Positions 29,281-38,488 of a DNA stretch of 64,000 nt are shown here, piece by piece. Position numbers and translations under genes: made by a program. Within the stretch, counting starts at the first letter, position 1, and the number at the start of each line of letters is the position of its first letter. The notes under the pieces were generated by a model. The model ran no database searches, had not been told where the DNA came from, and saw nothing but the letters and a program-made list of their open reading frames with translations. Source of the stretch: Lentzea kentuckyensis (GTDB lineage: Bacteria; Actinomycetota; Actinomycetes; Mycobacteriales; Pseudonocardiaceae); the NCBI RefSeq assembly GCF_002150765.1, contig NZ_MUYM01000001.1, positions 62,001-126,000 of the forward strand, written 5' to 3'.

Positions 29281-29337
29281 AAACCATGAACGGCGCTTTC
29301 GTGGACCTCAGGTCCACGAAAGCGCCGTTCATGGTTT
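29281..29337. terminator. Long perfect hairpin between convergent leuB and YCII genes
   Basis: 28-bp perfect arms (29281-29308, 29310-29337) around one base, the longest perfect stem in the window. It abuts the YCII stop codon. Its core GGCGCTTTCGTG is shared with the hairpin at 7955-8005. Confidence 0.88.
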
Positions 29338-29757
29338 TCAGAGCTGGCCGTTGGCCTCGCGCCAGGCCCGCTCCTTCTGGATCCACTCGTTGTCCTGCGG
29401 GAACTCGTCGATCGTCGGCACCCGGCGGATCTCGGTCTTGAACCCGGGGCCGGTCATCGGGGCGCGCTTGGCCCACTCGATCGCCTCTTCCTTCGACGCG
29501 ACGTTGATGATGTAGAAGCCGTTGAACAGCTCCTTCGTCTCGCCGTACGGGCCGTCCGTCACGACCGGCGGCTCGGTGGAGTAGTCGACGACGACACCCT
29601 CGGACGGGTCGGACAGACCCTCCGCGGCCAGCAGCACGCCGGCGCGGATCATCTCCTCGTTGTAGCGGCCGACCGTCTCCAGCATCTTGTCGAAGTCGAA
29701 CTCGCCCATGTTCGCGAAGGCCTCGTCGGTGGCGCGCCAGATCATCATGAACTTCAC
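29338..29757 (-). CDS. YCII-related (DGPF-domain) protein
   Basis: 139 residues from GTG 29757 preceded by GGGAG. The YCII/DGPF pattern is clear: KFMMIWRATDEAFANMG, then EMIRAGVLLAAEGL, VTDGPYGETKELFNGFYIINV and EEAIEWAKRAP. These small alpha/beta proteins are often next to ECF sigma factors, but none is present here. The biochemical role of the family is mostly unknown. A strong hairpin separates it from leuB. Confidence 0.88.
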   Translation of the reverse strand: MKFMMIWRATDEAFANMGEFDFDKMLETVGRYNEEMIRAGVLLAAEGLSDPSEGVVVDYSTEPPVVTDGPYGETKELFNGFYIINVASKEEAIEWAKRAPMTGPGFKTEIRRVPTIDEFPQDNEWIQKERAWREANGQL

Positions 29758-29982
29758 GGTGTGTCTCCCTGTGTCTCGTAGGCCTTCGGGGCCTTGGCAT
29801 CCACAGGTCGAACGGGCTCGGCGCCGGATCGACACGACCCTCGAACTTTTTTCGAAGTTTCCTGTTTGCGCAGTTCAGATGGTGACGCCGACCTCAGTTG
29901 ATCAGCTCTCCCGACACGCACGGTGAGTCGCCGGTAACGTACGGCGCTGCCGATCTGGGGGGATTGGTTGAACAGGAGAGGC

Positions 29983-30366
29983 ATGCACGACGAAAACGAG
30001 GCGGTCGCCCACGCGCGGCGCTACCGCGAAGGTGGGGGAGATCCGGAAGCGTTCGTGAGGGCGTTCCGGCAGAGCACGGTCTACCTGCAGCGGATCGATC
30101 CGCTGTCCCTGCCGGTCGTCACGATCGAGGGACTGCACTGGCTGGCCGCGTTCTCCAGTCCCGAACTGCTGCAACAGCATCTCGCCGCCAGAGGTGAGAG
30201 CACGGAGGCCGTCTACCTCGCGGTCACCGGGGGGAGGTTGCTCGACCACTACCTGCCCGCGTTGCCCAGGCGCACCGGTGTCGTGTTCGACAACGGCGCC
30301 GAGCACATGATGAGCCTGCCGCCGGTGCGCGGCATCGTCTCCGACGAGCTGGCGGTGGACGCGTGA
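29983..30366 (+). CDS. SseB-like small protein, first gene of T7SS-like cassette
   Basis: 127 residues from ATG 29983 behind AGGAGAGG. After a charged N-terminal helix it has the SseB-type pattern of a strand, VVTIEGLHWLAAFSSPELLQQH and a C-terminal strand. SseB-like domains occur in actinobacteria beside ESX/WXG secretion-like genes. Its stop overlaps the next start as GTGA, so it is coupled to the WXG-like gene. Function unknown. Confidence 0.6.
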   Translation: MHDENEAVAHARRYREGGGDPEAFVRAFRQSTVYLQRIDPLSLPVVTIEGLHWLAAFSSPELLQQHLAARGESTEAVYLAVTGGRLLDHYLPALPRRTGVVFDNGAEHMMSLPPVRGIVSDELAVDA

Positions 30367-30878
30367 CCGGGTTCGGCGTCGACCTCGGTGCGATGGGGCA
30401 GGCGATCAAGGGCATCAACGGCACGGTCGCCGCGCTGAAGGAGATCGCGCCGGACGGCGGCCACCTCGCGTCCACCACGTCCACCTTCGGGATGCTCTGC
30501 CCGAACGAGGACGAGTGCGGTGACGAGGTGCTCGCCGACGCGTTGGAGGAGTTCTTCGAACGGTGGCGCTGGGGGCTTCGGCACCTGGTGAAGGAAGGCA
30601 CGGAGATGGTGTCCGCGCTCACCGACACCAAGAGCGTGTACGAGAAGGCGGAGGACAAGGCCAAGCAGGCGTTCCAGCTGCTGCTCGGCAACCCGAACTC
30701 CCACGACGATCCGACCAAGCAGTCGTGGGAGGGCCTGGCCAAATCCGGCCTGAACCAGACCACGCCGGGCCAGCAGTGGGACAGGGCCACCAAGGGCGCC
30801 GAGGACGCGTGGGACTCGTCGGTCAAGGACATCATCGGCGAGGAGACCTCGTTCAAGAAGGCCGGTGATCGCTCGTGA
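30363..30878 (+). CDS. WXG100/ESX-like helical protein
   Basis: 171 residues, GTG start overlapping the upstream stop and GTGA overlap with the downstream gene. Helical throughout, starting GFGVDLGAMGQAIKGINGTVAALKE and with FFERWRWGLRHLVKEGTEMV near the middle, which resembles the helix-turn-helix of WXG100 proteins that are exported by or chaperone type VII secretion substrates. A Ser/Thr/Gly-rich tail follows. No ESX secretion machinery genes lie in the window. Confidence 0.6.
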   Translation: MTGFGVDLGAMGQAIKGINGTVAALKEIAPDGGHLASTTSTFGMLCPNEDECGDEVLADALEEFFERWRWGLRHLVKEGTEMVSALTDTKSVYEKAEDKAKQAFQLLLGNPNSHDDPTKQSWEGLAKSGLNQTTPGQQWDRATKGAEDAWDSSVKDIIGEETSFKKAGDRS

Positions 30879-32281
30879 GCTTCTTCGGCCGCAGCGAGCT
30901 CGGCGACACCGACGACCCCAAGGAGCTCGTTCCCGGCGACGTCGCGACGCTCGAAGAGACGGCGAACGGGTTGCGCAAGCTCTCGACCGCCTGCCAGGAG
31001 GCGTACGCCGGGGTGTCCGAACTGGACGTCGGACACTGGACGGGAGACGCGGCGGAGAAGTTCGGCAGTTACTTCTCCGCCGAGACGCCGAAGTGGCGTG
31101 ACGCGGCGGAGGCGTTCGGGCCGGCGGTGGACGCGCTGACGACGTACAAGGGTGCGGTCGAGCGCGCTCAGCGTGATGCCGCCGAAGCGATCCGCATCTA
31201 CAACGAGTCGAAGGCGGAGACGGAGGCGGCGGAGAAGCAGTACGACGCCGCGTCGTCGCAGCACGAGAAGGCGTCGCTGGACGCCTTCGCCAACGGTGCG
31301 GCGTTGCCGGGGCCGCTCGCGCCGTTCAGCGATCCCGGCAAGGCCAAGCGGGACCAGGCCGAGCGGATCCTCGCCGACGCGCGGAAGGCGTTGAAGGAAG
31401 CGGCCGCACAGGCGGCGTCGGTGATCAACAAGTCGAAGGACAGGGCACCGGCGGAACCGGGCTTCCTCTCCAAGCTCGGCGCCTCGCTCGAGGACACGTT
31501 CGAGAAGACCTCCGAGCAGATGGAGAAGTTCGGCGACGGCCTGGGCAGGTCCGTGACCAGCCTGGTGACGTTGATCCGGGTCGGGAACCCACTCGACCCG
31601 TACAACGTGATGCACCCTGGCGAGTACGCGGCGAACATGATGAAGCAGGCCTCCGGCATGGTGCACATGGTCACGCACCCCACCGAGGCCGTGAAGGGCA
31701 TCCTCAACTTCGAGGAGTGGAAGAAGGACCCGTTCGGTGCGGCGGGACAGCTGGTGGGCGACATCGCCATCGGCATCGCGACCGACGGCGCGGGGCTGGC
31801 CGGCACGGCGGAGAAGGCGATCGCCCGAGAGGCGATGGAGGCGACCGCGCGCGAAGCGACCGAGCAGGCGGCCACCCAGCTCGGCAAGCACGTCGACGAC
31901 GGCCTGCCGCCGTGGCTGCGCGAAGGCTACGAGCAGCCACCGGCGCACCAGCCGGACTTCCCGCAGCACCATGGCGACGAACCGTTCGGTCCACAGAAGA
32001 CAGATCCGGACGACCTGCCGTCGCACGACCGGGACCCGGAGCACCGCGAGCCCGACTCACCTGCCGAGCAACCGAAGCACGAGCCGGACGAGCCGCCCAA
32101 GATCACTGACCCGGTGCACCTGCCGGAACCCGACAAGAGCCACTACTTCTCGCTGTACCGGTCGGTCGGCGAGATCCAGGACGGCCTGTGGAAGCTCGAG
32201 GGTCCGGTGAGGCAGGCGCAGGAGCAGACGATGCACCAACAGCAGCAGATGATGCGCGACATCATGGCCAAGCACAGCTGA
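30875..32281 (+). CDS. Putative T7SS-secreted protein with WXG-like N-terminal domain
   Basis: 468 residues, GTG start. Residues 1-115 form a WXG-type helical hairpin with WTG at the turn (LDVGHWTGDAAEKFGSYF), as in the N-terminal delivery domain of type VII-secreted polymorphic proteins. Residues 110-200 are a long Ala/Glu/Lys coiled coil, 255-345 hold Ala/Gly-rich possible membrane helices (AAGQLVGDIAIGIATDGAGLA), 360-425 are Pro/Asp/His-rich, and the last 45 residues are helical and Gln-rich. No nuclease, ADP-ribosylating or other toxin motif is recognised, so the C-terminal function is open. Confidence 0.7.
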   Translation: MSFFGRSELGDTDDPKELVPGDVATLEETANGLRKLSTACQEAYAGVSELDVGHWTGDAAEKFGSYFSAETPKWRDAAEAFGPAVDALTTYKGAVERAQRDAAEAIRIYNESKAETEAAEKQYDAASSQHEKASLDAFANGAALPGPLAPFSDPGKAKRDQAERILADARKALKEAAAQAASVINKSKDRAPAEPGFLSKLGASLEDTFEKTSEQMEKFGDGLGRSVTSLVTLIRVGNPLDPYNVMHPGEYAANMMKQASGMVHMVTHPTEAVKGILNFEEWKKDPFGAAGQLVGDIAIGIATDGAGLAGTAEKAIAREAMEATAREATEQAATQLGKHVDDGLPPWLREGYEQPPAHQPDFPQHHGDEPFGPQKTDPDDLPSHDRDPEHREPDSPAEQPKHEPDEPPKITDPVHLPEPDKSHYFSLYRSVGEIQDGLWKLEGPVRQAQEQTMHQQQQMMRDIMAKHS

Positions 32282-32308
32282 CGCGACGGCGACACCCAGG
32301 AGTCTTGA

Positions 32309-32950
32309 ATGCACCCCCAGCAACCGCCGATGCGTCCCCAGCGCCCGTTGGGGCCACCGCAGCGCCAGATGCCACCACCGCCACGGGCGATGAGGCCACC
32401 CGCTCCGCCACCTTCCCGGCCGGCTCCTCCTCCGCGGCAGCCGGTCGAGGAGCTTCCGGAGTGGACGAAGGATGGGGAGTTCCCGGCGATCTCGCGCAAC
32501 GTCCCGCTCTACGGCAAGGATCCGGCATCGGGCAAGGAACAGGTCTGGGTGGGCCGCGTCGTGTGGCAGGCGGTGACCCCGAAAGAGATCAAGATGGCTC
32601 TCTACGGACCGTTCGGCCGCAAGATGTCGACCGCGGAGACCGTGTTCTCCGCGCTGTGGAGGATCCGCAACGAGATCGAGGATCCCGAGCTGCACAACCC
32701 GCCGTGGAAGGTGCTCGTCAAGGGATCCAGGGGCGACGTGTGGCACGTCGGCCACAAGGTGTCCATCTTTCCCGGTGACCGGGCCGAGGTCCTCGTCCCC
32801 GGCGAGAAGGTGACCGAGACCGTCGACGTGCTGGCGCTGCTCGACCCGGACGAGATCACGAAGTGGGGCAACGTCGAGCAGCAGATGATGAACAGCCTGG
32901 AGTACTTCAGGCGCTTCGAGCCCAGCTTCGGTGCGGGAGGCGCCCTGTAG
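32309..32950 (+). CDS. Unknown protein with Pro/Arg/Gln-rich N-terminus, last gene of cassette
   Basis: 213 residues, ATG behind AGGAG (7-base spacing), 27 bases after the previous gene. Residues 1-45 are mainly Pro, Arg, Gln and Met. The rest is a compact alpha/beta domain with VWVGRVVWQAVTPKEIKMALYG, then IRNEIEDPELHNPPWKVLV and KVSIFPGDRAEVLVPGEKV. No family recognised. Position at the end of the coupled cassette suggests it works with the secreted protein, for example as a chaperone or immunity protein (inference). Confidence 0.65.
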   Translation: MHPQQPPMRPQRPLGPPQRQMPPPPRAMRPPAPPPSRPAPPPRQPVEELPEWTKDGEFPAISRNVPLYGKDPASGKEQVWVGRVVWQAVTPKEIKMALYGPFGRKMSTAETVFSALWRIRNEIEDPELHNPPWKVLVKGSRGDVWHVGHKVSIFPGDRAEVLVPGEKVTETVDVLALLDPDEITKWGNVEQQMMNSLEYFRRFEPSFGAGGAL

Positions 32951-32954
32951 CTCG

Positions 32955-33060
32955 GGTTAGAGTGTGAACGTCGCGTGTGGGGGAAGTCCGGTCGAATTCC
33001 GGCGCTGACCCGCAACGGTAGGTCTCCTCACGGGGACGAGCCCGAATACCCGCACACGGC
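32955..33060 (+). promoter_or_regulatory. Cobalamin (B12) riboswitch
   Basis: The conserved core is present in order: GGGGAAGTCCGG, then TTCCGGCGCTGACCCGCAACGGT (spread over 32997-33019), then GACGAGCCCGAATACC at 33037-33052. These match the P3-J6/3 and AGCCCGAATACC elements of the adenosylcobalamin-type riboswitch class. It lies 47 bases before the permease start; how it controls expression (transcription or ribosome access) is not resolved by eye. Confidence 0.93.
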
Positions 33061-33106
33061 CGCAGAGAACCTCCAACTCCTGCCGTGGACTGCGGGAAGG
33101 GACCAA

Positions 33107-34128
33107 GTGATCGGGAAGATCAGCGCGCTCGTCGGCGTGCTCGTCGTCAGCATCGTCGCGGGCGTGGCGCTCGGCCCCGTCTCCGTACCGTTCGACGTCA
33201 CCCTCGAACTGCTGCGGGCGGCGCTGACCGGCGGCACCGTGCCCGCCGACCTCGCCGGGCAGTACCACATCGTCTGGGACATCCGGCTTCCCCGCGTGCT
33301 GCTCGCGGCGGTGGTGGGCGCCGGCCTCAGCGCGGTCGGCGTGGCCATCCAGGCGATGGTCCGCAACGCGTTGGCGGACCCTTATGTGCTCGGCATCTCG
33401 TCCGGTGCGAGCGTGGGTGCGACGGCCGTGGCGACGCTGGGAGTGTTGTCCGGCCTCGGCGTCTACGCGTTGTCGGTCGGCGCTTTCCTGACCGGCCTCG
33501 GCGCCACCGCGCTGGTCTACCTCACCGCGCGCACGAGCCGAGGGCTCACGCCGTTGCGGCTGGTGCTGACCGGAACCGCGCTGGCGTACGGGTTCTCCGC
33601 CGTGGCGATGCTGCTGGTGTTCCAGGCGCCGCGCGGTGACGCGGCGCGCTCGGCCATGTTCTGGTTGCTCGGCAGCCTCGGCGGGGCGAACTGGCAGTCG
33701 TTGCCCGTCGCCACCGTGGTGACCGCGCTCGGCGTCGTCTACCTGCTGACCAAGGCGCGGCCGTTGAACGCGCTGGCGATGGGGGACGAGACCGCGACCA
33801 CGCTCGGCGTCGAGGTCAACCGGTTCCGCACGCACCTGTTCGTCGTGACCGCCGGCATCACCGGTGTGCTGGTGGCGGTCAGTGGCGCGGTGGGCTTCGT
33901 CGGGCTCATGCTGCCGCACCTCACCCGCATGGTGGTCGGCGCGGACCACCGCAAGGTGCTGCCGCTCGCACCCCTTGCCGGAGCCTCGTTCCTCGTCTGG
34001 GTCGACGTGGCCGCCCGCCTGCTCGCGGCGCCGGAAGAACTGCCGCTCGGTGTCATCACGGCCGCGATCGGCGTGCCGTGCTTCATCTTCCTCATGCGCC
34101 GCAGGGCCTACGTGTTCGGAGGACGCTG

Positions 34129-34129
<1 letters not shown>
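33107..34129 (+). CDS. btuC: Vitamin B12/iron-siderophore type ABC transporter permease (FecCD family)
   Basis: 340 residues from GTG 33107 with AAGGGA upstream. About ten membrane helices with the FecCD/BtuC landmarks VRNALADPYVLGISSGASVGA, MFWLLGSLGGANWQ, and GFVGLMLPHLTRMVVGADHRKVLPLAPLAGA (in parts). The B12 riboswitch directly upstream argues for a corrinoid or cobalamin substrate; the family alone cannot exclude siderophores. It overlaps the ATPase gene by one base (TGATG) in a three-gene operon. Confidence 0.9.
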
Positions 34130-34865
<736 letters not shown>

Positions 34866-34869
<4 letters not shown>

Positions 34870-35846
34870 GAACCGCCGCTCTGTGCGCCGCCCTGCTCTT
34901 CGTCTCCGGCTGTGGCGCCACGGTCGCGCAGGACAAGTCTGTCGCGGACCCGGTGACCATCACGAACTGCGGCCAGCAGGTCACCTTCGACAAGGTGCCG
35001 TCCAAAGTGGTCACCAACGACACCGGCATCACCGAGCTGATGTTCGCGCTGGGCCTCAAGGACCGCATGGCCGGTTACGTGGTGGACGGCAACAACACGG
35101 TGGACCTGCAGACCTCACCGTGGAAGGCGGACTTCGACAGCACTCGCAAGCTCGCCGACAAGATCTCCAAGGAGGTCGTGCAGGGCGCCAACGCCGACCT
35201 GGTGTTCGCCGGCTGGAACTACGGGTTCAGCGAGAGCACCGGGTTCACGCCCGATGCGTTGAAGCAACTGGGGATCGGCACCTACCAGCTCACCGAGGCG
35301 TGCCGCAACGGCGTCGGCAAGCAGCGCGGCATCATGCCCGCACTGGACGCGCTGTACACGGACCTGCGCAACCTCGGGAAGATCTTCCGCGTCCCGGCCA
35401 AGGCCGAGGAGCTCATCAGCGGCTACCAGAAGCAGATCTCGGACGCGGGTGCGTTGATGGCCGGCAAGCCGCGGCCGAAGGTGTTCCTCTACGACAGCGG
35501 GCAGGACCAGCCGTTCACGTCCGGCAGGAACGCGGCGCCGCAGGACGTGATCTCCAAGGCCGGTGGCGACAACATCTTCGGCGACCTCAACGACAGCTGG
35601 ACCACGGTCAACTGGGAGACGGTCGTGCAGCGCGACCCGGACGTCGTGCTGATCGTGGACTACGCCGACGGTGAGGCGAACACGCCCGCGCAGAAGCAGG
35701 CGTTCCTGGAGGGGTTCGCGCCGCTGGCCAACTCGCCGGCGGTGAGGAACAAGCGGTTCTTCGCGCTGCCGTATGCGGCGTTGGTGGAGGGGCCACGGAA
35801 CCCGGCGTCCGTGGAGGCGTTCGCGAAGTACCTGTCACAGGCGTGA
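34866..35846 (+). CDS. btuF: Substrate-binding lipoprotein of the B12-type ABC transporter
   Basis: 326 residues using a TTG start that overlaps the ATPase stop (TTGA); no better start exists and it gives a proper lipoprotein signal with lipobox VSGC (Cys16). The mature part is a class III periplasmic-binding-type fold: VVTNDTGITELMFALGLKDRMAGYV, NADLVFAGWNYGF, GIGTYQLTEAC, and VLIVDYADG near the end. It captures substrate on the outer face of the membrane. The last 15 bases, including the stop codon, are exactly duplicated in tandem. Confidence 0.88.
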
Positions 35847-35861
35847 CTGTCACAGGCGTGA
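35832..35861 (+). repeat. 15-bp tandem duplication across the btuF stop codon
   Basis: CTGTCACAGGCGTGA occurs at 35832-35846, where its last three bases are the btuF stop, and again immediately at 35847-35861. Confidence 0.8.
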
Positions 35862-35935
35862 ACCCGTGACCAGATAGTGGGAGATTTCCTCCCGTGGCTT
35901 GGTACGCGGTGGCGAGGTGTGGCAGCATCCCGGAC

Positions 35936-35980
35936 ATGGCTCAGCACCTCGCCATCATTATTGACGAGCGCGTCGGGTAG
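35936..35980 (+). CDS. cimA leader peptide (isoleucine-rich)
   Basis: 14-residue frame MAQHLAIIIDERVG ending in TAG. Three consecutive Ile codons (ATC ATT ATT) occupy residues 7-9. It precedes an attenuator and the gene for citramalate synthase, an entry enzyme to isoleucine. No strong ribosome site is seen, so it may be leaderless. Confidence 0.8.
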   Translation: MAQHLAIIIDERVG

Positions 35981-36040
35981 TGCCGCCCCTGGCACCCGAC
36001 GCGCAGACCTCTCGCATCCCGCGGGGGGTCTTTTTGTTTG
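35968..36040 (+). promoter_or_regulatory. cimA transcription attenuator
   Basis: A perfect 11-bp stem pairs 35968-35978 (overlapping the end of the leader peptide) with 35994-36004. Immediately after comes an intrinsic terminator: 11 pairs (36005-36015 with 36021-36031, two G-T), 5-base loop, then TTTTG and TTTG. This is the same architecture as the ilvB attenuator 17 kb away. Confidence 0.85.
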
Positions 36041-36062
36041 CCCGGATGAGGAGATGACCCCC

Positions 36063-37652
36063 ATGGCCGGCCCGACCGACGACTTCCACGTCTACGACAC
36101 GACGTTGCGCGATGGCGCACAACGTGAGGGCATTTCGTACTCCGTCACGGACAAGCTCGCGGTCGCGCGCTTGCTGGACGGGTTGGGCGTCGGGTTCATC
36201 GAGGGCGGCTGGCCCGGCGCCATGCCGAAGGACACGGAGTTCTTCGCGCGGGCGGCGGCGGGGGATCTGGAGCTCAAGCACGCCAAGCTGGTCGCGTTCG
36301 GGGCGACGCGCAAGGCAGGGGTCAAGGTCGAGGAAGACCCGCAGGTCAAGGCGCTGCTGGACGCTCAGGCGCCGGTCGTCACGCTGGTGGCGAAGTCGGA
36401 CCTGCGTCACATCGAACGAGCGCTGCGCACGGACACCGAGGAGAACCTCAAGATGGTGCGCGACACCGTCAGGTTCCTCAAGGATCACGGAAGGCGGGTC
36501 TTTCTCGACGCCGAGCACTTCTTCGACGGGTACGCGTTCTCGCCGGACACCAGCCTGAGGGTGCTGGAGTCCGCTGTGGAGGGTGGCGCGGACGTCGTTG
36601 TGCTGTGCGACACGAACGGCGGGCAGTTGCCGTTGGGTCTCGCCGAGACGGTCGCGGAGGTCATCGAGAAGACCGGTTTCCGAGTAGGGATTCATTGCCA
36701 GGACGACACGTCCTGCGCGGTGGCGAACACCCTCGCGGCCGTTCAGGCGGGCGCGACGCACGTTCAGTGCACCGCCAATGGTTATGGCGAGCGAGCAGGC
36801 AATGCGGACCTGTTCGCCGTCGTGGGAAACCTCGTGACCAAGTTCGGCATGGACGTGCTCCCGATCGGGGCGCTGGCCGAACTCACCCGTGTCTCCCATG
36901 CGTTGGCCGAGATCGCGAACATCGCACCCGACACCCACCAGGCTTATGTCGGGTCGTCAGCATTCGCTCACAAGGCGGGTCTGCACGCGAGCGCGATCAA
37001 GGTGGATCCGGAGCTGTACAACCACATCGATCCGGACATCGTCGGCAACGACATGCGGGTGCTGGTCACCGAGATGGCCGGTCGGGCGAGCATCGAACTC
37101 AAGGGACGTGAGTTCGGGCTCGACCTGGCCGGCCGGTCAGCGGAGGTCGGGAGCGCTCTCAAGCGGGTGAAGGAACTGGAGGCGAAGGGCTGGTCGTTCG
37201 AGGCCGCCGACGCGTCGATGGAACTGCTCCTGCGCAACGAGCTGTCCCAACTGGACACTCCTCCCTTCACACTGGAGTCCTACCGGGTCGTACTGGATCA
37301 CCGCTCGGACGGCGAGATCGTGTCCGAGGCCACGGTCAAGGTGCACGTGGCGGGGGAGCGGGTCATCGCGACCGCCGAGGGCAACGGTCCCGTGCACGCT
37401 CTGGACGCGGCCCTGCGCAAGGCGTTGCTGCCGCACCTGTCCTGGTTGGACACAGTGGAGCTGGCCGACTACAAGGTGCGCATCCTCACCGAGCACCCCG
37501 GCACGGACGCAGTGACGCGCGTCCTCGTGGAGTCGACCGACGGCGAACGCGAGTGGACCACCGTGGGTGTGCACGGGAACATCGTCGAGGCCTCCTGGCT
37601 GGCGCTGTGTGACGCACTGGTGCACAAGTCGATGCGATCCAAGCCCGTCTAA
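36063..37652 (+). CDS. cimA: Citramalate synthase (CimA-type, HMGL/LeuA family)
   Basis: 529 residues from ATG 36063, nine bases behind GAGGAG; ATG 36054 is in frame but overlaps that site. The N-terminal TIM barrel shows YDTTLRDGAQREGISYS, FIEGGWPGAMPKD, VVLCDTNGGQLPLG and FRVGIHCQDDTSCAVANTL with its metal-binding histidine, then a LeuA-type dimer/regulatory domain from about residue 400. It condenses acetyl-CoA and pyruvate to citramalate, giving 2-ketobutyrate for isoleucine without threonine. The Ile-rich leader peptide upstream agrees with this role rather than with isopropylmalate synthase. Confidence 0.92.
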   Translation: MAGPTDDFHVYDTTLRDGAQREGISYSVTDKLAVARLLDGLGVGFIEGGWPGAMPKDTEFFARAAAGDLELKHAKLVAFGATRKAGVKVEEDPQVKALLDAQAPVVTLVAKSDLRHIERALRTDTEENLKMVRDTVRFLKDHGRRVFLDAEHFFDGYAFSPDTSLRVLESAVEGGADVVVLCDTNGGQLPLGLAETVAEVIEKTGFRVGIHCQDDTSCAVANTLAAVQAGATHVQCTANGYGERAGNADLFAVVGNLVTKFGMDVLPIGALAELTRVSHALAEIANIAPDTHQAYVGSSAFAHKAGLHASAIKVDPELYNHIDPDIVGNDMRVLVTEMAGRASIELKGREFGLDLAGRSAEVGSALKRVKELEAKGWSFEAADASMELLLRNELSQLDTPPFTLESYRVVLDHRSDGEIVSEATVKVHVAGERVIATAEGNGPVHALDAALRKALLPHLSWLDTVELADYKVRILTEHPGTDAVTRVLVESTDGEREWTTVGVHGNIVEASWLALCDALVHKSMRSKPV

Positions 37653-37662
37653 GGTGTAGTAC

Positions 37663-38421
37663 GTGCGTATTGCCAGGATCGCTCATCCACAAGGTGTTGC
37701 TTTTGTCGCCGTTCACGGCGAGGAAGCCGCAGAGATCGCCGAACACCCCTTCGGCACGCCCACGTTCACCGGTCGCAAGTGGCCGTTGGCAGACGTCAGA
37801 CTGCTGGCGCCGATCCTGCCGACCAAGATCATCGGCATCGGTCGCAACTACGCCGACCACGCGGCCGAGCTCGGCAACGAGGTTCCCGCGGAGCCGTTGG
37901 TCTTCCTGAAGCCCAACACCTCGGTGATCGGGCCGAACGTCGAGATCAAGATCCCGCCGGCGTCCGAGCGGGTCGACTTCGAGGGCGAGCTGGCCGTCAT
38001 CATCGGCCAGCCGTGCCGGGACGTGCCCAGGGCGAAGGCTGCCGGCGTTGTCATGGGTTACACCATCGCCAACGATGTCACCGCGCGCGACCTGCAGAAG
38101 AAGGACGTGCAGTTCACGCGTGCCAAGGGCTTTGACACGTTCTGTCCGATGGGTCCGTTCATCGAGACCGAGTTCGACCCCTCCGATGTCCGCGTTGTCA
38201 CGGAAGTTGACGGGGAAGTCAAGCAAGACGGACGTACTTCGTTGATGGTGCACGACATTCCGTCGCTCATCGAGTACGTCTCGGCCGTCATGACGCTGCT
38301 TCCCGGCGACGTGATCCTCACCGGGACGCCGGCGGGCGTCGGGCCGATCAGGGCCGGACAGACGGTCTCCGTGACGGTGGACGGCCTCGGCACGCTCACC
38401 AATCCGGTCGCAAATAGGTAG
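37663..38421 (+). CDS. Fumarylacetoacetate hydrolase (FAH) family protein
   Basis: 252 residues, GTG start, 10 bases after cimA. The FAH fold is shown by [46 protein letters not shown] with the metal-binding Glu residues, and [14 protein letters not shown]. Members hydrolyse or isomerise beta-diketo acids, or decarboxylate oxaloacetate; the substrate is not clear. The same gene lies near leuB in mycobacteria (Rv2993c). Confidence 0.9.
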   Translation: MRIARIAHPQGVAFVAVHGEEAAEIAEHPFGTPTFTGRKWPLADVRLLAPILPTKIIGIGRNYADHAAELGNEVPAEPLVFLKPNTSVIGPNVEIKIPPASERVDFEGELAVIIGQPCRDVPRAKAAGVVMGYTIANDVTARDLQKKDVQFTRAKGFDTFCPMGPFIETEFDPSDVRVVTEVDGEVKQDGRTSLMVHDIPSLIEYVSAVMTLLPGDVILTGTPAGVGPIRAGQTVSVTVDGLGTLTNPVANR

Positions 38422-38488
38422 CCGTACGGAGCAATCCAGCGCCCGGCAGGTTACGCACTCGGGTACCCGCTAGTAACTTCCCGGTGTC

